Assembly: GCA_030145015.1 (NCBI GenBank) | Contig: JAQYWI010000001.1 | Span: 1-64,000 of the forward strand | DNA: 64,000 bases | Origin: Desulfobacterales bacterium | GTDB lineage: Bacteria > Desulfobacterota > Desulfobacteria > Desulfobacterales > JAHEIW01 | Direction: 5' to 3' | Shown: in pieces, positions 25,530-35,551 of the stretch | Numbering within the stretch: the stretch's first letter is position 1 | Layout of the letters: each line of letters opens with the position of its first letter | The notes under the pieces: model-generated | What the model saw: only the letters and a program-made list of their open reading frames with translations | Told to the model about the DNA's origin: nothing | The model's database searches: none | Position numbers and translations under genes: made by a program

Positions 25530-27768
25530 CGCGACCTCGGTCTTTCGATTGCAGGTTAGCCAGCATCTGTGAAATATCCGTGGTGGGTAGTTTGCAGATA
25601 AAGTTGGTGCAGACATAAGCAGTGGCCTTGCCGTCTTTTGGAACCATAAATTCAGTATAGGGCGCCATGCGGATGATTTCAGCCGCCTGCCTTTTGTCGG
25701 CCGGGCGCAGCACAACAACTTTTTCGGGTAAAAACACCAGGCGCAATGCCGCCAGCATGGCCCGGGTATCTTTCGCCCCAAGCTTGCCGGTAATAACCAC
25801 CTCGTAATTTGGGTGCAGCGCATATTCCAGAGCCACCATCAGGTGCGCATGGCCCGGCGGGTATCGATTGATCGAACCGGAAAAAGCTTTGCCAATGCTT
25901 TCGGCTTTTTGAAGATAGTCCTGATTGCCGGTAATGTGGCCCAGGCGCAGCAAATTTAAAGCCGCCACCGAATTGCCGGATGGGAGGGCACCGTCGTAGA
26001 TCTCCTTGTTGCGGATTAAGAGTTTTTCACCGTCGTCGGCCGTCATAAACAGACCGCCGCTTTGATGATCCCAAAAGTGTTTGATCATCCGGTCGTTTAA
26101 ACGGATGGCTTCCTGCAGATAGATTGTCTTAAAGCCGGCTTGGTAGAGTTCCAAAAACCCCCACACCACAAAAGCATAATCGTTCAGATGGGCCGGCAAG
26201 CCGGCTTTTCCTTTACGGTAGCGTTTCAGCAGTCGACCGTCTTTAGCGCGCAGCCTGCGCATGATAAAATCTGCGGCCTTTACCGCGGCAGAAGTGTAGC
26301 GCGGCTCGTCGAGGACCAGACCGGCTCTAGCCAGCGCGGCAATCATTAATCCGTTCCAGTCCGTCAGAATTTTGTCATCTTTAAAGGGATGGACGCGTTG
26401 CTTGCGGATTCTAAAAAGCTGCCCGCGGTTTTTTTCCAGGCGCTGAACTAACTGTTTTTCGGACACTCCCAATTCCCCGGCTATATCCGGCAGCGACTTT
26501 TTGAGGTGCAGAATATTGCTGCCGGCGGCCTGCCCAGCCTCCTGTGACTTGAAATTACCCGCCTCTTCAAGATGGTATATTTTTTTCAATATTTCGGTTT
26601 CATTTTTACCGACGACCTGTTGGATTTGGGTCAGGGTCCACAGGTAGAATTTACCCTCAACGCCTTCACTGTCAGCATCTTCAGCGCTGTAGAATCCGCC
26701 CTCTTCCGACGTCATATCCCGTAAAATGTACGTTAAGATTTCCCTGACGGTGCGGGCGTAAAATTCTTTTGCAGTTGCCTGATAGGCCTCCGTATAAGCC
26801 AGTGCCAGCAAGGCCTGGTCATAAAGCATTTTTTCGAAGTGCGGCACCAGCCATTGCCCATCGGTGGAATAGCGGTGGAAACCGAAACCGATATGATCGT
26901 GGATTCCGCCGAAGCGCATGCGGGTCAGCGTTTTTTCCACCATTGCCAGTGCCTGGGCGTCTTGATTGCGGTGATAGCGCCTGAGCAAAAAGGCTAATAT
27001 GTGCGGCGTCGGAAACTTGGGTGCCTGTCCAAACCCGCCGTATTGGGGATCATATATATCGGCGAGCTGATTGCGGGCTTTATCCAGGATACTTTGGTCA
27101 GGGGTGTCACCGGGGTTGGGATTGCCCCTGTTGGCCAAAAGATCGGTGATCTGCTCGGCGCTTTCTTGAACATTTTCACGATCGTTTTGCCAGATCTCTG
27201 CTATCTTGGGCAGAAGCTCCATCAAACCGGGGAGGCCCCGGCGGGTTTGTTTCGGGAAATAGGTACCTGCAAAGAACGGCTTTTTGTCGGGCGTCAAAAA
27301 TACGTTGTTGGGCCAGCCACCCCGCCCGGTCATGGTCTGGGTGACGGCCATATAGACCTGATCGATGTCGGGACGCTCTTCACGGTCAACCTTGACGGCG
27401 ACAAAATACTTGTTCAGCAGGGCCGCCACTTCTTCATCCGCAAAGGATTCATGTTCCATTACATGGCACCAGTGGCAGGTGGAGTATCCGACAGATAAGA
27501 ATACCGGTTTGTTTTCCTTTTTGGCCTTGGCAAATGCTTCCTCACCCCAGGGGTACCAGTCCACCGGATTGGTGGCATGCTGCAGCAAATACGGACTGGA
27601 TTCGTTAATCAAACGGTTATGTTTGACTTCTTTTTTTTGAGATCGGTCATTACCGGTTTCCGCAGCGATAGGACCCACTGATCCCTGTAGCCATATGATT
27701 CCCAGTGTGGTAAGCAAGACCGTCAGGGTTGCGATTTTAGGCGCTCTTTTTGTACGTTGCCATTTCAT
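25522..27768 (-). CDS. Thioredoxin-domain protein, YyaL/SPATA20 family (DUF255)
   Basis: This 748-residue protein has an N-terminal hydrophobic segment ([18 protein letters not shown]), probably a signal peptide or anchor, then the DUF255 thioredoxin-like domain: [35 protein letters not shown] with the CxxC pair, and [14 protein letters not shown]. The remainder is an (alpha/alpha)6-barrel like that of N-acylglucosamine 2-epimerase/cellobiose epimerase folds ([37 protein letters not shown]). The catalysed reaction is not established in the family. The last codons overlap the palindromic repeat at 25399-25529. Confidence 0.88.
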   Translation of the reverse strand: MKWQRTKRAPKIATLTVLLTTLGIIWLQGSVGPIAAETGNDRSQKKEVKHNRLINESSPYLLQHATNPVDWYPWGEEAFAKAKKENKPVFLSVGYSTCHWCHVMEHESFADEEVAALLNKYFVAVKVDREERPDIDQVYMAVTQTMTGRGGWPNNVFLTPDKKPFFAGTYFPKQTRRGLPGLMELLPKIAEIWQNDRENVQESAEQITDLLANRGNPNPGDTPDQSILDKARNQLADIYDPQYGGFGQAPKFPTPHILAFLLRRYHRNQDAQALAMVEKTLTRMRFGGIHDHIGFGFHRYSTDGQWLVPHFEKMLYDQALLALAYTEAYQATAKEFYARTVREILTYILRDMTSEEGGFYSAEDADSEGVEGKFYLWTLTQIQQVVGKNETEILKKIYHLEEAGNFKSQEAGQAAGSNILHLKKSLPDIAGELGVSEKQLVQRLEKNRGQLFRIRKQRVHPFKDDKILTDWNGLMIAALARAGLVLDEPRYTSAAVKAADFIMRRLRAKDGRLLKRYRKGKAGLPAHLNDYAFVVWGFLELYQAGFKTIYLQEAIRLNDRMIKHFWDHQSGGLFMTADDGEKLLIRNKEIYDGALPSGNSVAALNLLRLGHITGNQDYLQKAESIGKAFSGSINRYPPGHAHLMVALEYALHPNYEVVITGKLGAKDTRAMLAALRLVFLPEKVVVLRPADKRQAAEIIRMAPYTEFMVPKDGKATAYVCTNFICKLPTTDISQMLANLQSKDRGREK

Positions 27769-27947
27769 GGAATTTTCCGAGACTAACGACCAACTAATTC
27801 GGCTTATCGTTCCGTTATTTTTAATTTAAATTTATAATTAGAGACTAACCACTTTGACGGTGAAAACAAGCAACGCCTCATGAAACAGCCGAGTGATTTG
27901 TTTATGATATTTGCACAAAATCCCAAAAAGCGAACTGAGGTGACAAC

Positions 27948-28472
27948 ATGTTATTGGAATCTTATCGGATGGAACTTTTCAATAATGAATGCATGCCCAG
28001 TGCCATGACGATACAGTGTTTTGCTCATCTGGACCAGGATGTCAGCGCAGCCCTGCCATATTTGAATGCAGCCCTATTTGGTTTTGAATACATCAAGGAG
28101 CCGCCCTCAGTAACTTTCCGGGCACAGGGCAAATTAATAACCGTCTATGGCCGTAAAATCGCTATCAACGCGCTTAAAGATGAAAATGAGGCCCTAAAGA
28201 TCGTAGAATGGATCAAACGTGAAATCAATGATGCCTGGGAGAAACGAGATGAAATTAAGCCAAGCTATGAGGGAATGCCAAGACCTAAACTGATCGAAAT
28301 CCTGAAGCTGCTTCCCAGAACAAACTGCAAGGAATGCGGTTTTCCGACCTGCATGGTCTTCGCGAACCTTGTCGCGGAGGGCGCTAAAGATTCATCAGAT
28401 TGTCCTGCCTTGAGTGATGATAATAGGGACAAATTAAACGAATATATAGACCCCTTTCAATTGTGTATATGA
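27948..28472 (+). CDS. Fes-domain 4Fe-4S protein
   Basis: This 174-residue soluble protein has an N-terminal region without recognisable motif and, near residues 128-152, NCKECGFPTCMVFANLVAEG followed by SSDCP. This Cys pattern (CxxCGxxxC...C) is the Fes 4Fe-4S domain found at the N terminus of the CO-dehydrogenase/acetyl-CoA synthase gamma subunit (CdhE/AcsC) and in corrinoid-activating proteins. It may pass electrons to a corrinoid protein such as the one at 49041 (inference). GAGGTG lies 7 nt before the ATG. Confidence 0.75.
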   Translation: MLLESYRMELFNNECMPSAMTIQCFAHLDQDVSAALPYLNAALFGFEYIKEPPSVTFRAQGKLITVYGRKIAINALKDENEALKIVEWIKREINDAWEKRDEIKPSYEGMPRPKLIEILKLLPRTNCKECGFPTCMVFANLVAEGAKDSSDCPALSDDNRDKLNEYIDPFQLCI

Positions 28473-28932
28473 AAACGGGCTGGTTAAAAAACCGAAAATT
28501 ACAAAACGATTGATTGCAGGGTGCATAACGCCAGGTTTTATTCGACCATTACCGTCGCTTGTTCCTCGCTCTGACAATGGTGCATCGCCCGCTTATAAGG
28601 GCATTAAGATTCCAACTACCTTCAACATATCAGCGGCAAATATAAACTAAATCGGCTGTTCAAAAAGAGTTGATTTCATAAGGCGGATGGGAAAAGTTAA
28701 AAGCAGGTAGGTTTGTTATTAATCTGTCATTATCAACCTTTTAAGTCGATAATAGGTGCATATGCACTTATTGTCTTACGTATCGTTCCTGTTGAGCAAT
28801 ACAGTCAGTGCTGAAAGTTCTGAGAGAAGATGATCGAGCAGCTTCAGGTTTCGCGCCGGCTATCGCTGATATTAAGTATCGAGGATCGAGAGTCACCGAC
28901 CACTCGCAGATCGGTTGGCTTGGATCTTTCCG
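28473..28932. other. Gene-free gap of about 460 bp
   Basis: The region lies between convergent genes. The frame at 28808-29023 has no domain and overlaps the next gene on the opposite strand. ATTAAGTATCGAGGATCGAGAG near 28871 looks like a fragment of low-complexity repeat. Nothing else is seen. Confidence 0.4.
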
Positions 28933-30069
28933 CTATTTGACTTTTGGTTTTTGCTTGTTGCGCCATGCGCTCTTGGACTTTTTAATTTCTGCCATCATTT
29001 GCATCCAGGCATCTTTATTGTAGACCGGCACCTGGCCGCGGTTGTGCTGGTAAAACGGGGTTTGAAGATGGGCCGTATGAAAGGAATATTCATAATTTGA
29101 GATGCTTGTTTGCCAGTGTCCGGTCAATCTGCCGATGATTGATCCACCCATAAAGATCAAGCAGATGATGGCCGCATAAAGCAGCGGTTTTAAAATCCCG
29201 GATCTTTTAGCGGATGAAATATAGAGCGTGTCCTTTTCCGGGCAGACGGCCACGCATTTCAGGCAAGCATGGCACTCATCGGAGATCACCCCGGTGGTTT
29301 TATGGACTTTTATATCCACCGGGCAGGCGCGCGTACACTGATGGCACTGGGTGCAGGTGTCCTCATTGCGGTGGATTTTAAAAATACTAACAAAGCTGAG
29401 TCCGCCCAGCAGCGCACCATAGGGGCACAGATAACGGCACCAGAAGTTGCGAACTAAAATGGATAAGACCAATAAAGCCACCAGTACCCAGAAAGCCAAC
29501 GCTGAGATATTTGTAAAAAAGTGCAGCATCTTGATGTCTGCCACCATGTTGTAGGGGCTGTAGATAAAATGATCCAGGTCGCGGACGTTCATCTGTATCA
29601 TGATGGCCCACAGAAAAAAGAAAAGCAGCAGATACTTTAAACTGCGCAGCGGGTAATCCAGCCAGCGCGGAATCTTGACGTCTTTTCTGAAAATAAACCG
29701 ATGGAGCCGATTTAAATACTCGGTCAGCAGGCCAATCGGGCACACCCAGCTGCAGAAGCCGCGCTTCAGCAAAATGGCGGTGGATAATATGACCAAAAAG
29801 ATGATCAGCCCGGAGGGATGGATGGGATTAAAAATGCCGGTCAGCAGCCAGTATTTAAAGCTGATCAAAGAGCTGATCGGCAGAAATGCTTCGATTCCCG
29901 GCGGCCGGGTCATTGATGGTAGAATACCTTTTTCCAGCTGGCTGACAAAAATACCAAATTGCACCCCGATTAACAGGGTTACCGCCAAAAAAAGGTACTG
30001 CACGATTTTACGATAGGCTTGAATATTATGATTTGACCGATTTTTAGACGTTTGGTTAATTTCATTCAT
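28933..30069 (-). CDS. NapH-like membrane polyferredoxin
   Basis: This 378-residue membrane protein has about six helices and two cytosolic CxxxCP motifs, FCSWVCPIG and WCRYLCPYG, as in NapH, NosR and MauN. Two ferredoxin-type 4Fe-4S sites follow: CTQCHQCTRACPVD and CHACLKCVAVCPEK. Such proteins pass electrons across or along the membrane, usually from quinol to a periplasmic reductase. No reductase gene is adjacent, so its partner is unknown. A perfect FNR-type site at 30132-30145 with class II promoter geometry suggests induction without oxygen. Confidence 0.85.
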   Translation of the reverse strand: MNEINQTSKNRSNHNIQAYRKIVQYLFLAVTLLIGVQFGIFVSQLEKGILPSMTRPPGIEAFLPISSLISFKYWLLTGIFNPIHPSGLIIFLVILSTAILLKRGFCSWVCPIGLLTEYLNRLHRFIFRKDVKIPRWLDYPLRSLKYLLLFFFLWAIMIQMNVRDLDHFIYSPYNMVADIKMLHFFTNISALAFWVLVALLVLSILVRNFWCRYLCPYGALLGGLSFVSIFKIHRNEDTCTQCHQCTRACPVDIKVHKTTGVISDECHACLKCVAVCPEKDTLYISSAKRSGILKPLLYAAIICLIFMGGSIIGRLTGHWQTSISNYEYSFHTAHLQTPFYQHNRGQVPVYNKDAWMQMMAEIKKSKSAWRNKQKPKVK

Positions 30070-30103
30070 TGATAGCGAAACCTTTTTTTGCGCATTTATA
30101 TAA

Positions 30104-30146
30104 TCTATACAGAAGTTGTGCTCAATATTATTTGATTTAAATCAAA
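30104..30146 (-). promoter_or_regulatory. FNR-type activator site and promoter
   Basis: TTGATTTAAATCAA (30132-30145) is a perfect match to the FNR consensus TTGAT-N4-ATCAA and is symmetrical one base further on each side. On the minus strand a -10-like TATAGA lies at 30109-30104. If transcription starts near 30097, the site is centred at -41.5, exactly the class II activation geometry. The start codon of the NapH-like gene is about 28 bp beyond that point. Confidence 0.65.
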
Positions 30147-30355
30147 ATTAAACTTATTATCTGCCAACCGGCTTTTAGACCTTACCCGATAATTGGCCGG
30201 AGACCCTCCATTTCTGTGATTGGGTTTTCCAAACCCGCAACGATTGGGGCACTTCATGCCCCTATCTTTTACCGCCTATGGCGGTAAAATCCAAGCCACC
30301 CGCTGTGCGGGCGGTCGTTGACTCAATTTCCGGCCTTGAGTTAAAAGGAGGTGTC

Positions 30356-31138
30356 ATGGCAATTAGACGTTTCATTGATCTGAGCATCAGCATTGAACCC
30401 GAACTCCCCAGCGATCCCCCTATGATGATCCCTAAGATTGATTATATTGATCACACAATGGGGGCCGAACAAATGAAAGAATTTTACCCGGGCCTAAAAA
30501 AAGAACAGCTGCCCGGCGGTCTGGGGTGGGCGGTGGAGTTTATCACCCTGACCACTCATTCCGGTACGCATCTGGATGCCCCCTATCATTATCATCCAAC
30601 CATGGACCGGGGTGAGCGCGCTTTAACCATCGATGAGATTCCGCTGGAATGGTGTTTCAATAACGGCGTCGTGCTGGATTTCCGTCACAAAGGGGACGGG
30701 GAGAGGATTACGGTCGAAGACATAGAAAAAGAGCTTCAGCGGATTCAATATGAAATTCGACCGCTGGATATTGTACTGGTTCAAACCGGGGCCGATGCTG
30801 CCTGGGGAACAGAGGAATATCTTGTGAAAGGGGCCGGCATGGATCGCGATAGCACGCTGTTTCTTACCGAAAAGGGGGTCAAAGTAGTTGGAATCGATGC
30901 CTGGAGCTGGGATCGACCGTTGCCTTTTCAGGCTAAAGAATTCAAAAAGACCGGTGATCCGAAAGTGATCTGGGAAGCGCATTTTGCCGGGATCGAGATC
31001 GGATACTGTCATATGGAAAAACTGACTAATTTATCGGCAATTGGCAGATCATATGGATTTAAGGTGTGCTGTTTTCCGATTAAAATCAAAGGAGCCAGTG
31101 CAGGGTGGGCTAGACCGGTAGCAATCATTGAAGAATAG
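30356..31138 (+). CDS. Cyclase family hydrolase (kynurenine formamidase-like)
   Basis: AAAGGAGGTG places the start at ATG 30356. The 260-residue protein has the metal-binding motif HSGTHLDAPYHYHP (HxGTHxDxPxH), the signature of the Cyclase family (PF04199), which includes kynurenine formamidase, isatin hydrolase and polyketide cyclase-like enzymes. A downstream HFAGIEIGYCHMEKL region fits the remaining catalytic residues. No tryptophan pathway genes are near, so another cyclic amide or ester substrate is likely. It stands alone. Confidence 0.85.
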   Translation: MAIRRFIDLSISIEPELPSDPPMMIPKIDYIDHTMGAEQMKEFYPGLKKEQLPGGLGWAVEFITLTTHSGTHLDAPYHYHPTMDRGERALTIDEIPLEWCFNNGVVLDFRHKGDGERITVEDIEKELQRIQYEIRPLDIVLVQTGADAAWGTEEYLVKGAGMDRDSTLFLTEKGVKVVGIDAWSWDRPLPFQAKEFKKTGDPKVIWEAHFAGIEIGYCHMEKLTNLSAIGRSYGFKVCCFPIKIKGASAGWARPVAIIEE

Positions 31139-31291
31139 CGCCTATTTTTAACAAATTTCTTAAATCAGCCATGTTCATTCCTCCGATTTTAAAAAGCAAG
31201 GTTCAGATCCGCAGCTGATGCTTAGCGCCTGTGGATTCCCTGCTTATGAATCGCGGCAGGATGCCGCTCCCACGAGTGAATAATGAATGAT

Positions 31292-31318
31292 ATTTAAGTG
31301 GCCTTTGGTCACTTAAAT
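31292..31318 (-). terminator. Hairpin at the panB stop codon
   Basis: ATTTAAGTGGCC (31292-31303) and GGTCACTTAAAT (31307-31318) form a 12-bp stem with a 3-nt loop and one G-U type mismatch. It includes the panB stop codon (31309-31311). No clear T-tract follows on the minus strand, so termination is possible but unproved. Confidence 0.35.
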
Positions 31319-32154
31319 TCCGCATCAAACTTTTCTTTTTCACCGGAGAGCATATGATAGCAGTGATCGTCTTCGGGAAATTTACCGGCCCTGACTTCGG
31401 TAACATATTCCTTCATGGCGCCGGTAACGATTTCGGCGACATTGCAGTATTGTTTAACGAACTTCGGGGTAAAGGCCTGGAACTGGCCGATCATGTCTGA
31501 AACGATCAGCAGCTGGCCGTCGCAATCCGGCCCGGCGCCGATAGACAGAACCGGAATGCTTAATTCTTTGGTGATATAAGCTGCCACTTCCGGCGGGATG
31601 GCTTCCAGCAAAATCATCTGAGCGCCGCCTTCCTGAACCGCCAGTGCATCCTCAATGACAATTCGAGCCGTTTCCAGCGTGCGGCCCTGTGCTTTGTGAC
31701 CGCCTAACTGGCCTGAGCTCTGGGGAGTTAAACCGATATGGCCCATTACCAGAATACCGGCCGCGACAATGGCTTTGATCTGAGGTACGATGCGAACACC
31801 ACCTTCCAGTTTAATGGCATCACAGCCGGCTTCTTTCAAAAAGCGTCCGGCATTTTCAACCGCTTTTTCCAATGAGCTTTGATAAGACATAAAGGGCATG
31901 TCACCTACGATAAACGTATTTGGCGCTCCGCGTCGAACTGCTTCAGAATGATAGATGCATTGATCCATGACCACCGCTACGGTTCCCGGATACCCGTAGA
32001 CACACATTCCCAACGAGTCACCCACCAGAAGCATATCCAGACCTGCTGTTTCGGCAAATTGAGCTGTGGGAAAATCATACGCTGTCAAAAACGTTATTTT
32101 TTCACCTTCTTGTTTCATCTGCATAAATTCATGAATCATTTTTTTCTTCGGCAT
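31309..32154 (-). CDS. panB: 3-methyl-2-oxobutanoate hydroxymethyltransferase
   Basis: This 281-residue protein is PanB, which adds a hydroxymethyl group from methylene-tetrahydrofolate to alpha-ketoisovalerate to make ketopantoate for pantothenate and CoA. It has ITFLTAYDFPTAQFAETAG, LLVGDSLGMCVYG, VVGDMPFMSYQ-type (IVGDMPFMSYQSS), AIKLEGG and GHIGLTPQS, including the metal-binding Asp residues. AAAGGAG sits 7 nt before ATG 32154; the GTG 6 bp upstream is too close to that site. No panC or panD is adjacent. Confidence 0.92.
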   Translation of the reverse strand: MPKKKMIHEFMQMKQEGEKITFLTAYDFPTAQFAETAGLDMLLVGDSLGMCVYGYPGTVAVVMDQCIYHSEAVRRGAPNTFIVGDMPFMSYQSSLEKAVENAGRFLKEAGCDAIKLEGGVRIVPQIKAIVAAGILVMGHIGLTPQSSGQLGGHKAQGRTLETARIVIEDALAVQEGGAQMILLEAIPPEVAAYITKELSIPVLSIGAGPDCDGQLLIVSDMIGQFQAFTPKFVKQYCNVAEIVTGAMKEYVTEVRAGKFPEDDHCYHMLSGEKEKFDAEFK

Positions 32155-32620
32155 CTGCACTCTCCTTTGACTGATCGTTTAAAATTTAAAATGTTACCGA
32201 GACGAATGCATTTTAGATTTGTCATACAATCCTTCGGGGTGGCGATCAAGATTAGATTTGAAAAAATTTGAAATGTTGGGGCATTTGCCGTTATCATTGT
32301 CGGGGATAAGGGATTTGGCCCTAGCGGTGGGCTTCTTCGGACCTGTGGTTTGAATTCAAACGGACGTTGCCGGGCAAAAAAAACGCATAAAAATGATGTA
32401 ATAACAAAAAATTGCAAGCATAGCGCGCCTGAAATGACATTAAAAAGTAGGTCGCTGATATTTGGCATAGCTTTTGAACATTGTCAGCATGGCCCGAAAC
32501 AGCTCGTTCAATGTGCCCCTTTCTTGACAGATCGCTTAGGGTTAGATTAAAGTTAAAATTTTTTAAACGAATGTTCGGGTCTCTTTGCTTTTGTTGTCGG
32601 TTTGACGGGAAATTTCAACA
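32155..32620. other. Gene-free divergent region
   Basis: About 465 bp separate the divergent panB and dikinase-like genes. No frame on either strand shows a domain. I see no clear riboswitch or repeat; promoters for both genes are expected here. Confidence 0.4.
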
Positions 32621-35551
32621 ATGAAAAAACGACTGGTTACTGGAATTATTTGCATAATCCTCGTGGGGCTGCTAGTGGGCAGTGTTGCGGCCGCGACTCC
32701 GGATGAAGCAACGCTGCGCAGCTGGGTGCAGAAGATGAAGACATCTTCCCGGGGACCCTTTAAGCATATCCGCTGGTTTTGCAATGACGGTACTATCCAG
32801 CTTCCGAAAGAATATGCATGCAAGGAACATGGCGGCGGGGTGCAACACGGCGAATGGACCGATCGCGTGAAAATCCTGCGGGCCAACGGGTATTTTATCG
32901 CCAATGTTTTTGCCGATGTGCGCGCTCAGGAATTTCTGCAGGACCTCCGACACCTGGATATCGTTAAGCAAATGGTTCTGGAACAGTTTCTGATTGAAGC
33001 CGATGATGGTTGGGTTTTCCGTCGCGCCCGCTATTATCGCGGCGCGCTGCAGACTGAAAACGAAACCCATGCGGGGCGCGAGCTTTTGCTGGCTTTGGTT
33101 TCCGATCCGGACTGGCGCGAAAATCGGTTTATAGTGTTACGGGAAGCGGTGCGGTTTATTCCCCATGGCCGCCAGGGCGCACCCATTACCGAAATGCGGC
33201 AGCTTTCACGCACAATTGCTGAAAACGACCCTGATTTTGAAACGCTCCGGGTAAAGCTGCACGTCCATCCGGAGTTCGCTGATGCCCAAAAAGTTAAAGA
33301 CTATGCTGCCCGAAAAGGAAAGCCGGAGCTGGCCGAAGACTATGCACATCTAAAAGAGATCATTGAGCAGGTTTTCAAAGTCCGCGATATCCAAAAGGAA
33401 ATTCAATCCCTGGCAGAAACGGTCAAAAACACCCGATTGGCCGGGGCCCTTGATCAAACCGCAAGCAAGCTTGACCCCCAAATCGATTCCAAGGACCGTT
33501 TTTTAGCCGCCTGCCGCCTGCTGGCGATGCTGCGCGATAATCTGGCCGATGCCGGCGATGCCTCACGAATGCTTGCTGTTTTGGATGCCAGCATCTTATT
33601 GGAAGGCGAGTTGTTTCGCATGGGCGATATCATGACCGCGCAACTGGCTGATGCCTCCCGCCGCGAAAGGCTCTCATGGCTGATCAAATATGCCGATGGT
33701 CTTTACGGCATCGGACTTATTTCCGTGCGCCAGCAGCGGGCGCTGCAGCAAAACCTCAGCCGGCTCATGCAGAATCAGCCGCTACTCATTGATTACAAGG
33801 CTGAACTGGAATATACCGCGCGCATGCCCGAATGGGCCGACCGAACGCTGCGATTTCACCTGGGTGTAAGCGTCGCGCATTTTGAAATCATTGAACCGCT
33901 CAGTCGCCGTTACCTTCATGATCGCCTGCGCGGCAGTCTCTTGCTGTCTTACGCTGCGGTACTCGAGAGCCTGATTGCCGATGCCAATCGACAGCTCGGC
34001 ATCCGCAACTTTCTTTTCGGGCAACCGGCCGATTCGGGGCTAAGAGGCTTAAATGCCGGGCTGGCACGCGGCAGTCTCAAGATTTCTCCATCCGGTAAAG
34101 CCCCGTCTAAATTCGATACAAAGGGCATCTACGTGCTGCCCTCAACCACCGAAGACCTGCCCCCGGTTGCCGGCATACTGACGACCGGCGAAGGCAATAT
34201 TTTATCTCATGTTCAGCTGCTGGCCAGAAATCTGGGTATTCCCAATGTGGCCATCGAACCGAAATGGTTGCCGCTGATCCAATCCATGGCAGGCCAGCAG
34301 GTGGTGCTGGCCGTCAGTCCGCGCGGCGTCGTGCAACTGGCAGCTGATGGCCCACAGTGGGATCCCATCTTTGACACGCACAAGGGCCCCCAGGGTTTTC
34401 TGATTCGGCCGGACCTTAAAAAGCTGGATCTGGACACCCGCGACTTCCTTTCCCTCGATACGTTGCGGACCAACGATTCGGGAAGGCTCTGCGGTCCCAA
34501 AGCCGCCAATTTGGGCGAACTCAAACGCCACTTTCCGGAAGCCGTCGCCAACGGCCTGGTGATTCCCTTCGGAATATTTCGGCAATTACTCGAGCAGCCC
34601 TTTGAACCCGAAGGAATCACGGCCTTTCGCTGGATGCAGGATCAATACAAAATCATCCGGCGCCTCAAAGGCGATCCCCAAAGACAAGATCAAATCATTC
34701 AAAATTTTTTGGAACAAACCCGCAACTGGATTGTGCATGCGGATCCAGGCGAAGAATTTCGCGACCAGCTGCGCGCGGCCATGCAAGACACCTTCGGCGC
34801 GGATGGAACATACGGCGTCTTTGTGCGCAGCGACACCAACGTGGAAGATTTGCCGGGATTCACCGGTGCGGGTCTCAATTTGACCGTGCCCCATGTCGTG
34901 GGTTTTGAAAACATCATGGCGGCCATTCAGCGGGTATGGGCTTCACCGTTTTCCGAGCGCGCTTTTCGATGGCGCCAGGCCTTTATGGAAACCCCGGAAC
35001 ATGTGTACGCATCGGTGCTGCTGATGAAGAGCGTTCCGGTGGAAAAATCCGGTGTTTTGGTTACAGCAGATATTGAAAGCGGACAGCCAGGCTGGCTGAC
35101 GGTGGCGGTAAATGAAGGCGTTGGCGGTGCGGTTTCGGGTCAAACCGCAGAGGAACTCAAAATAAACATACAAAGCGGCAGCATCCGTTTTTTGGCCCAT
35201 GCCAGCGATCCTTATAAACGGGTGTTGTTAAGCGAGGGCGGTGTATCGAAGGTTTCGGCCAGCGGGACAGGGGCGTTATTAAGTGAGGCCGAGATCCGGC
35301 ATTTAATGGATTTTGCCCGCACGGTACCCGAGCGGTTTCCCAAATTACAGGACGCTCAGGGCCAGCCGGTGCCGGCGGATATTGAGTTTGGTTTTTACCA
35401 GAATCGGCTCATGCTATTTCAAATTCGACCGTTTTTGGAAAGCATCAGGGCCCAGCAAAATCTGTTTTTGAACAATCTGGACAGTCGTTTACAACAAAAT
35501 CACCCCCAAAGGGTCAACCTGGATGAAATCCCGGCAAGGGTGCAACGATGA
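32621..35551 (+). CDS. Exported water-dikinase-like protein (PEP/pyruvate-binding domain)
   Basis: This 976-residue protein begins with a Sec-type signal peptide (LVTGIICIILVGLLVGSVAA). Residues to about 490 are helical and unassigned. A phosphohistidine domain follows, with LSHVQLLARNLGIPN holding the likely phospho-acceptor His530, then a C-terminal PPDK-type ATP-grasp domain (about 615-960: GPKAANLGEL, FVRSDTNVEDLPGFTGAG, VWASPFSERAFRWR, final FQIRPF). The order His domain then ATP domain is the reverse of PPDK and PEP synthase and matches plant glucan (GWD) and phosphoglucan (PWD) water dikinases, whose LSHVSVRARN and VWAS...ERA motifs are close. Export is odd for an ATP-using enzyme. The next gene overlaps by 4 bp. 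Confidence 0.75.
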   Translation: MKKRLVTGIICIILVGLLVGSVAAATPDEATLRSWVQKMKTSSRGPFKHIRWFCNDGTIQLPKEYACKEHGGGVQHGEWTDRVKILRANGYFIANVFADVRAQEFLQDLRHLDIVKQMVLEQFLIEADDGWVFRRARYYRGALQTENETHAGRELLLALVSDPDWRENRFIVLREAVRFIPHGRQGAPITEMRQLSRTIAENDPDFETLRVKLHVHPEFADAQKVKDYAARKGKPELAEDYAHLKEIIEQVFKVRDIQKEIQSLAETVKNTRLAGALDQTASKLDPQIDSKDRFLAACRLLAMLRDNLADAGDASRMLAVLDASILLEGELFRMGDIMTAQLADASRRERLSWLIKYADGLYGIGLISVRQQRALQQNLSRLMQNQPLLIDYKAELEYTARMPEWADRTLRFHLGVSVAHFEIIEPLSRRYLHDRLRGSLLLSYAAVLESLIADANRQLGIRNFLFGQPADSGLRGLNAGLARGSLKISPSGKAPSKFDTKGIYVLPSTTEDLPPVAGILTTGEGNILSHVQLLARNLGIPNVAIEPKWLPLIQSMAGQQVVLAVSPRGVVQLAADGPQWDPIFDTHKGPQGFLIRPDLKKLDLDTRDFLSLDTLRTNDSGRLCGPKAANLGELKRHFPEAVANGLVIPFGIFRQLLEQPFEPEGITAFRWMQDQYKIIRRLKGDPQRQDQIIQNFLEQTRNWIVHADPGEEFRDQLRAAMQDTFGADGTYGVFVRSDTNVEDLPGFTGAGLNLTVPHVVGFENIMAAIQRVWASPFSERAFRWRQAFMETPEHVYASVLLMKSVPVEKSGVLVTADIESGQPGWLTVAVNEGVGGAVSGQTAEELKINIQSGSIRFLAHASDPYKRVLLSEGGVSKVSASGTGALLSEAEIRHLMDFARTVPERFPKLQDAQGQPVPADIEFGFYQNRLMLFQIRPFLESIRAQQNLFLNNLDSRLQQNHPQRVNLDEIPARVQR

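Noticed and set aside
28808..29023. Small gene in the gap before the NapH-like gene
   Set aside because: No domain, overlaps the opposite-strand gene, and part of the sequence is repeat-like.
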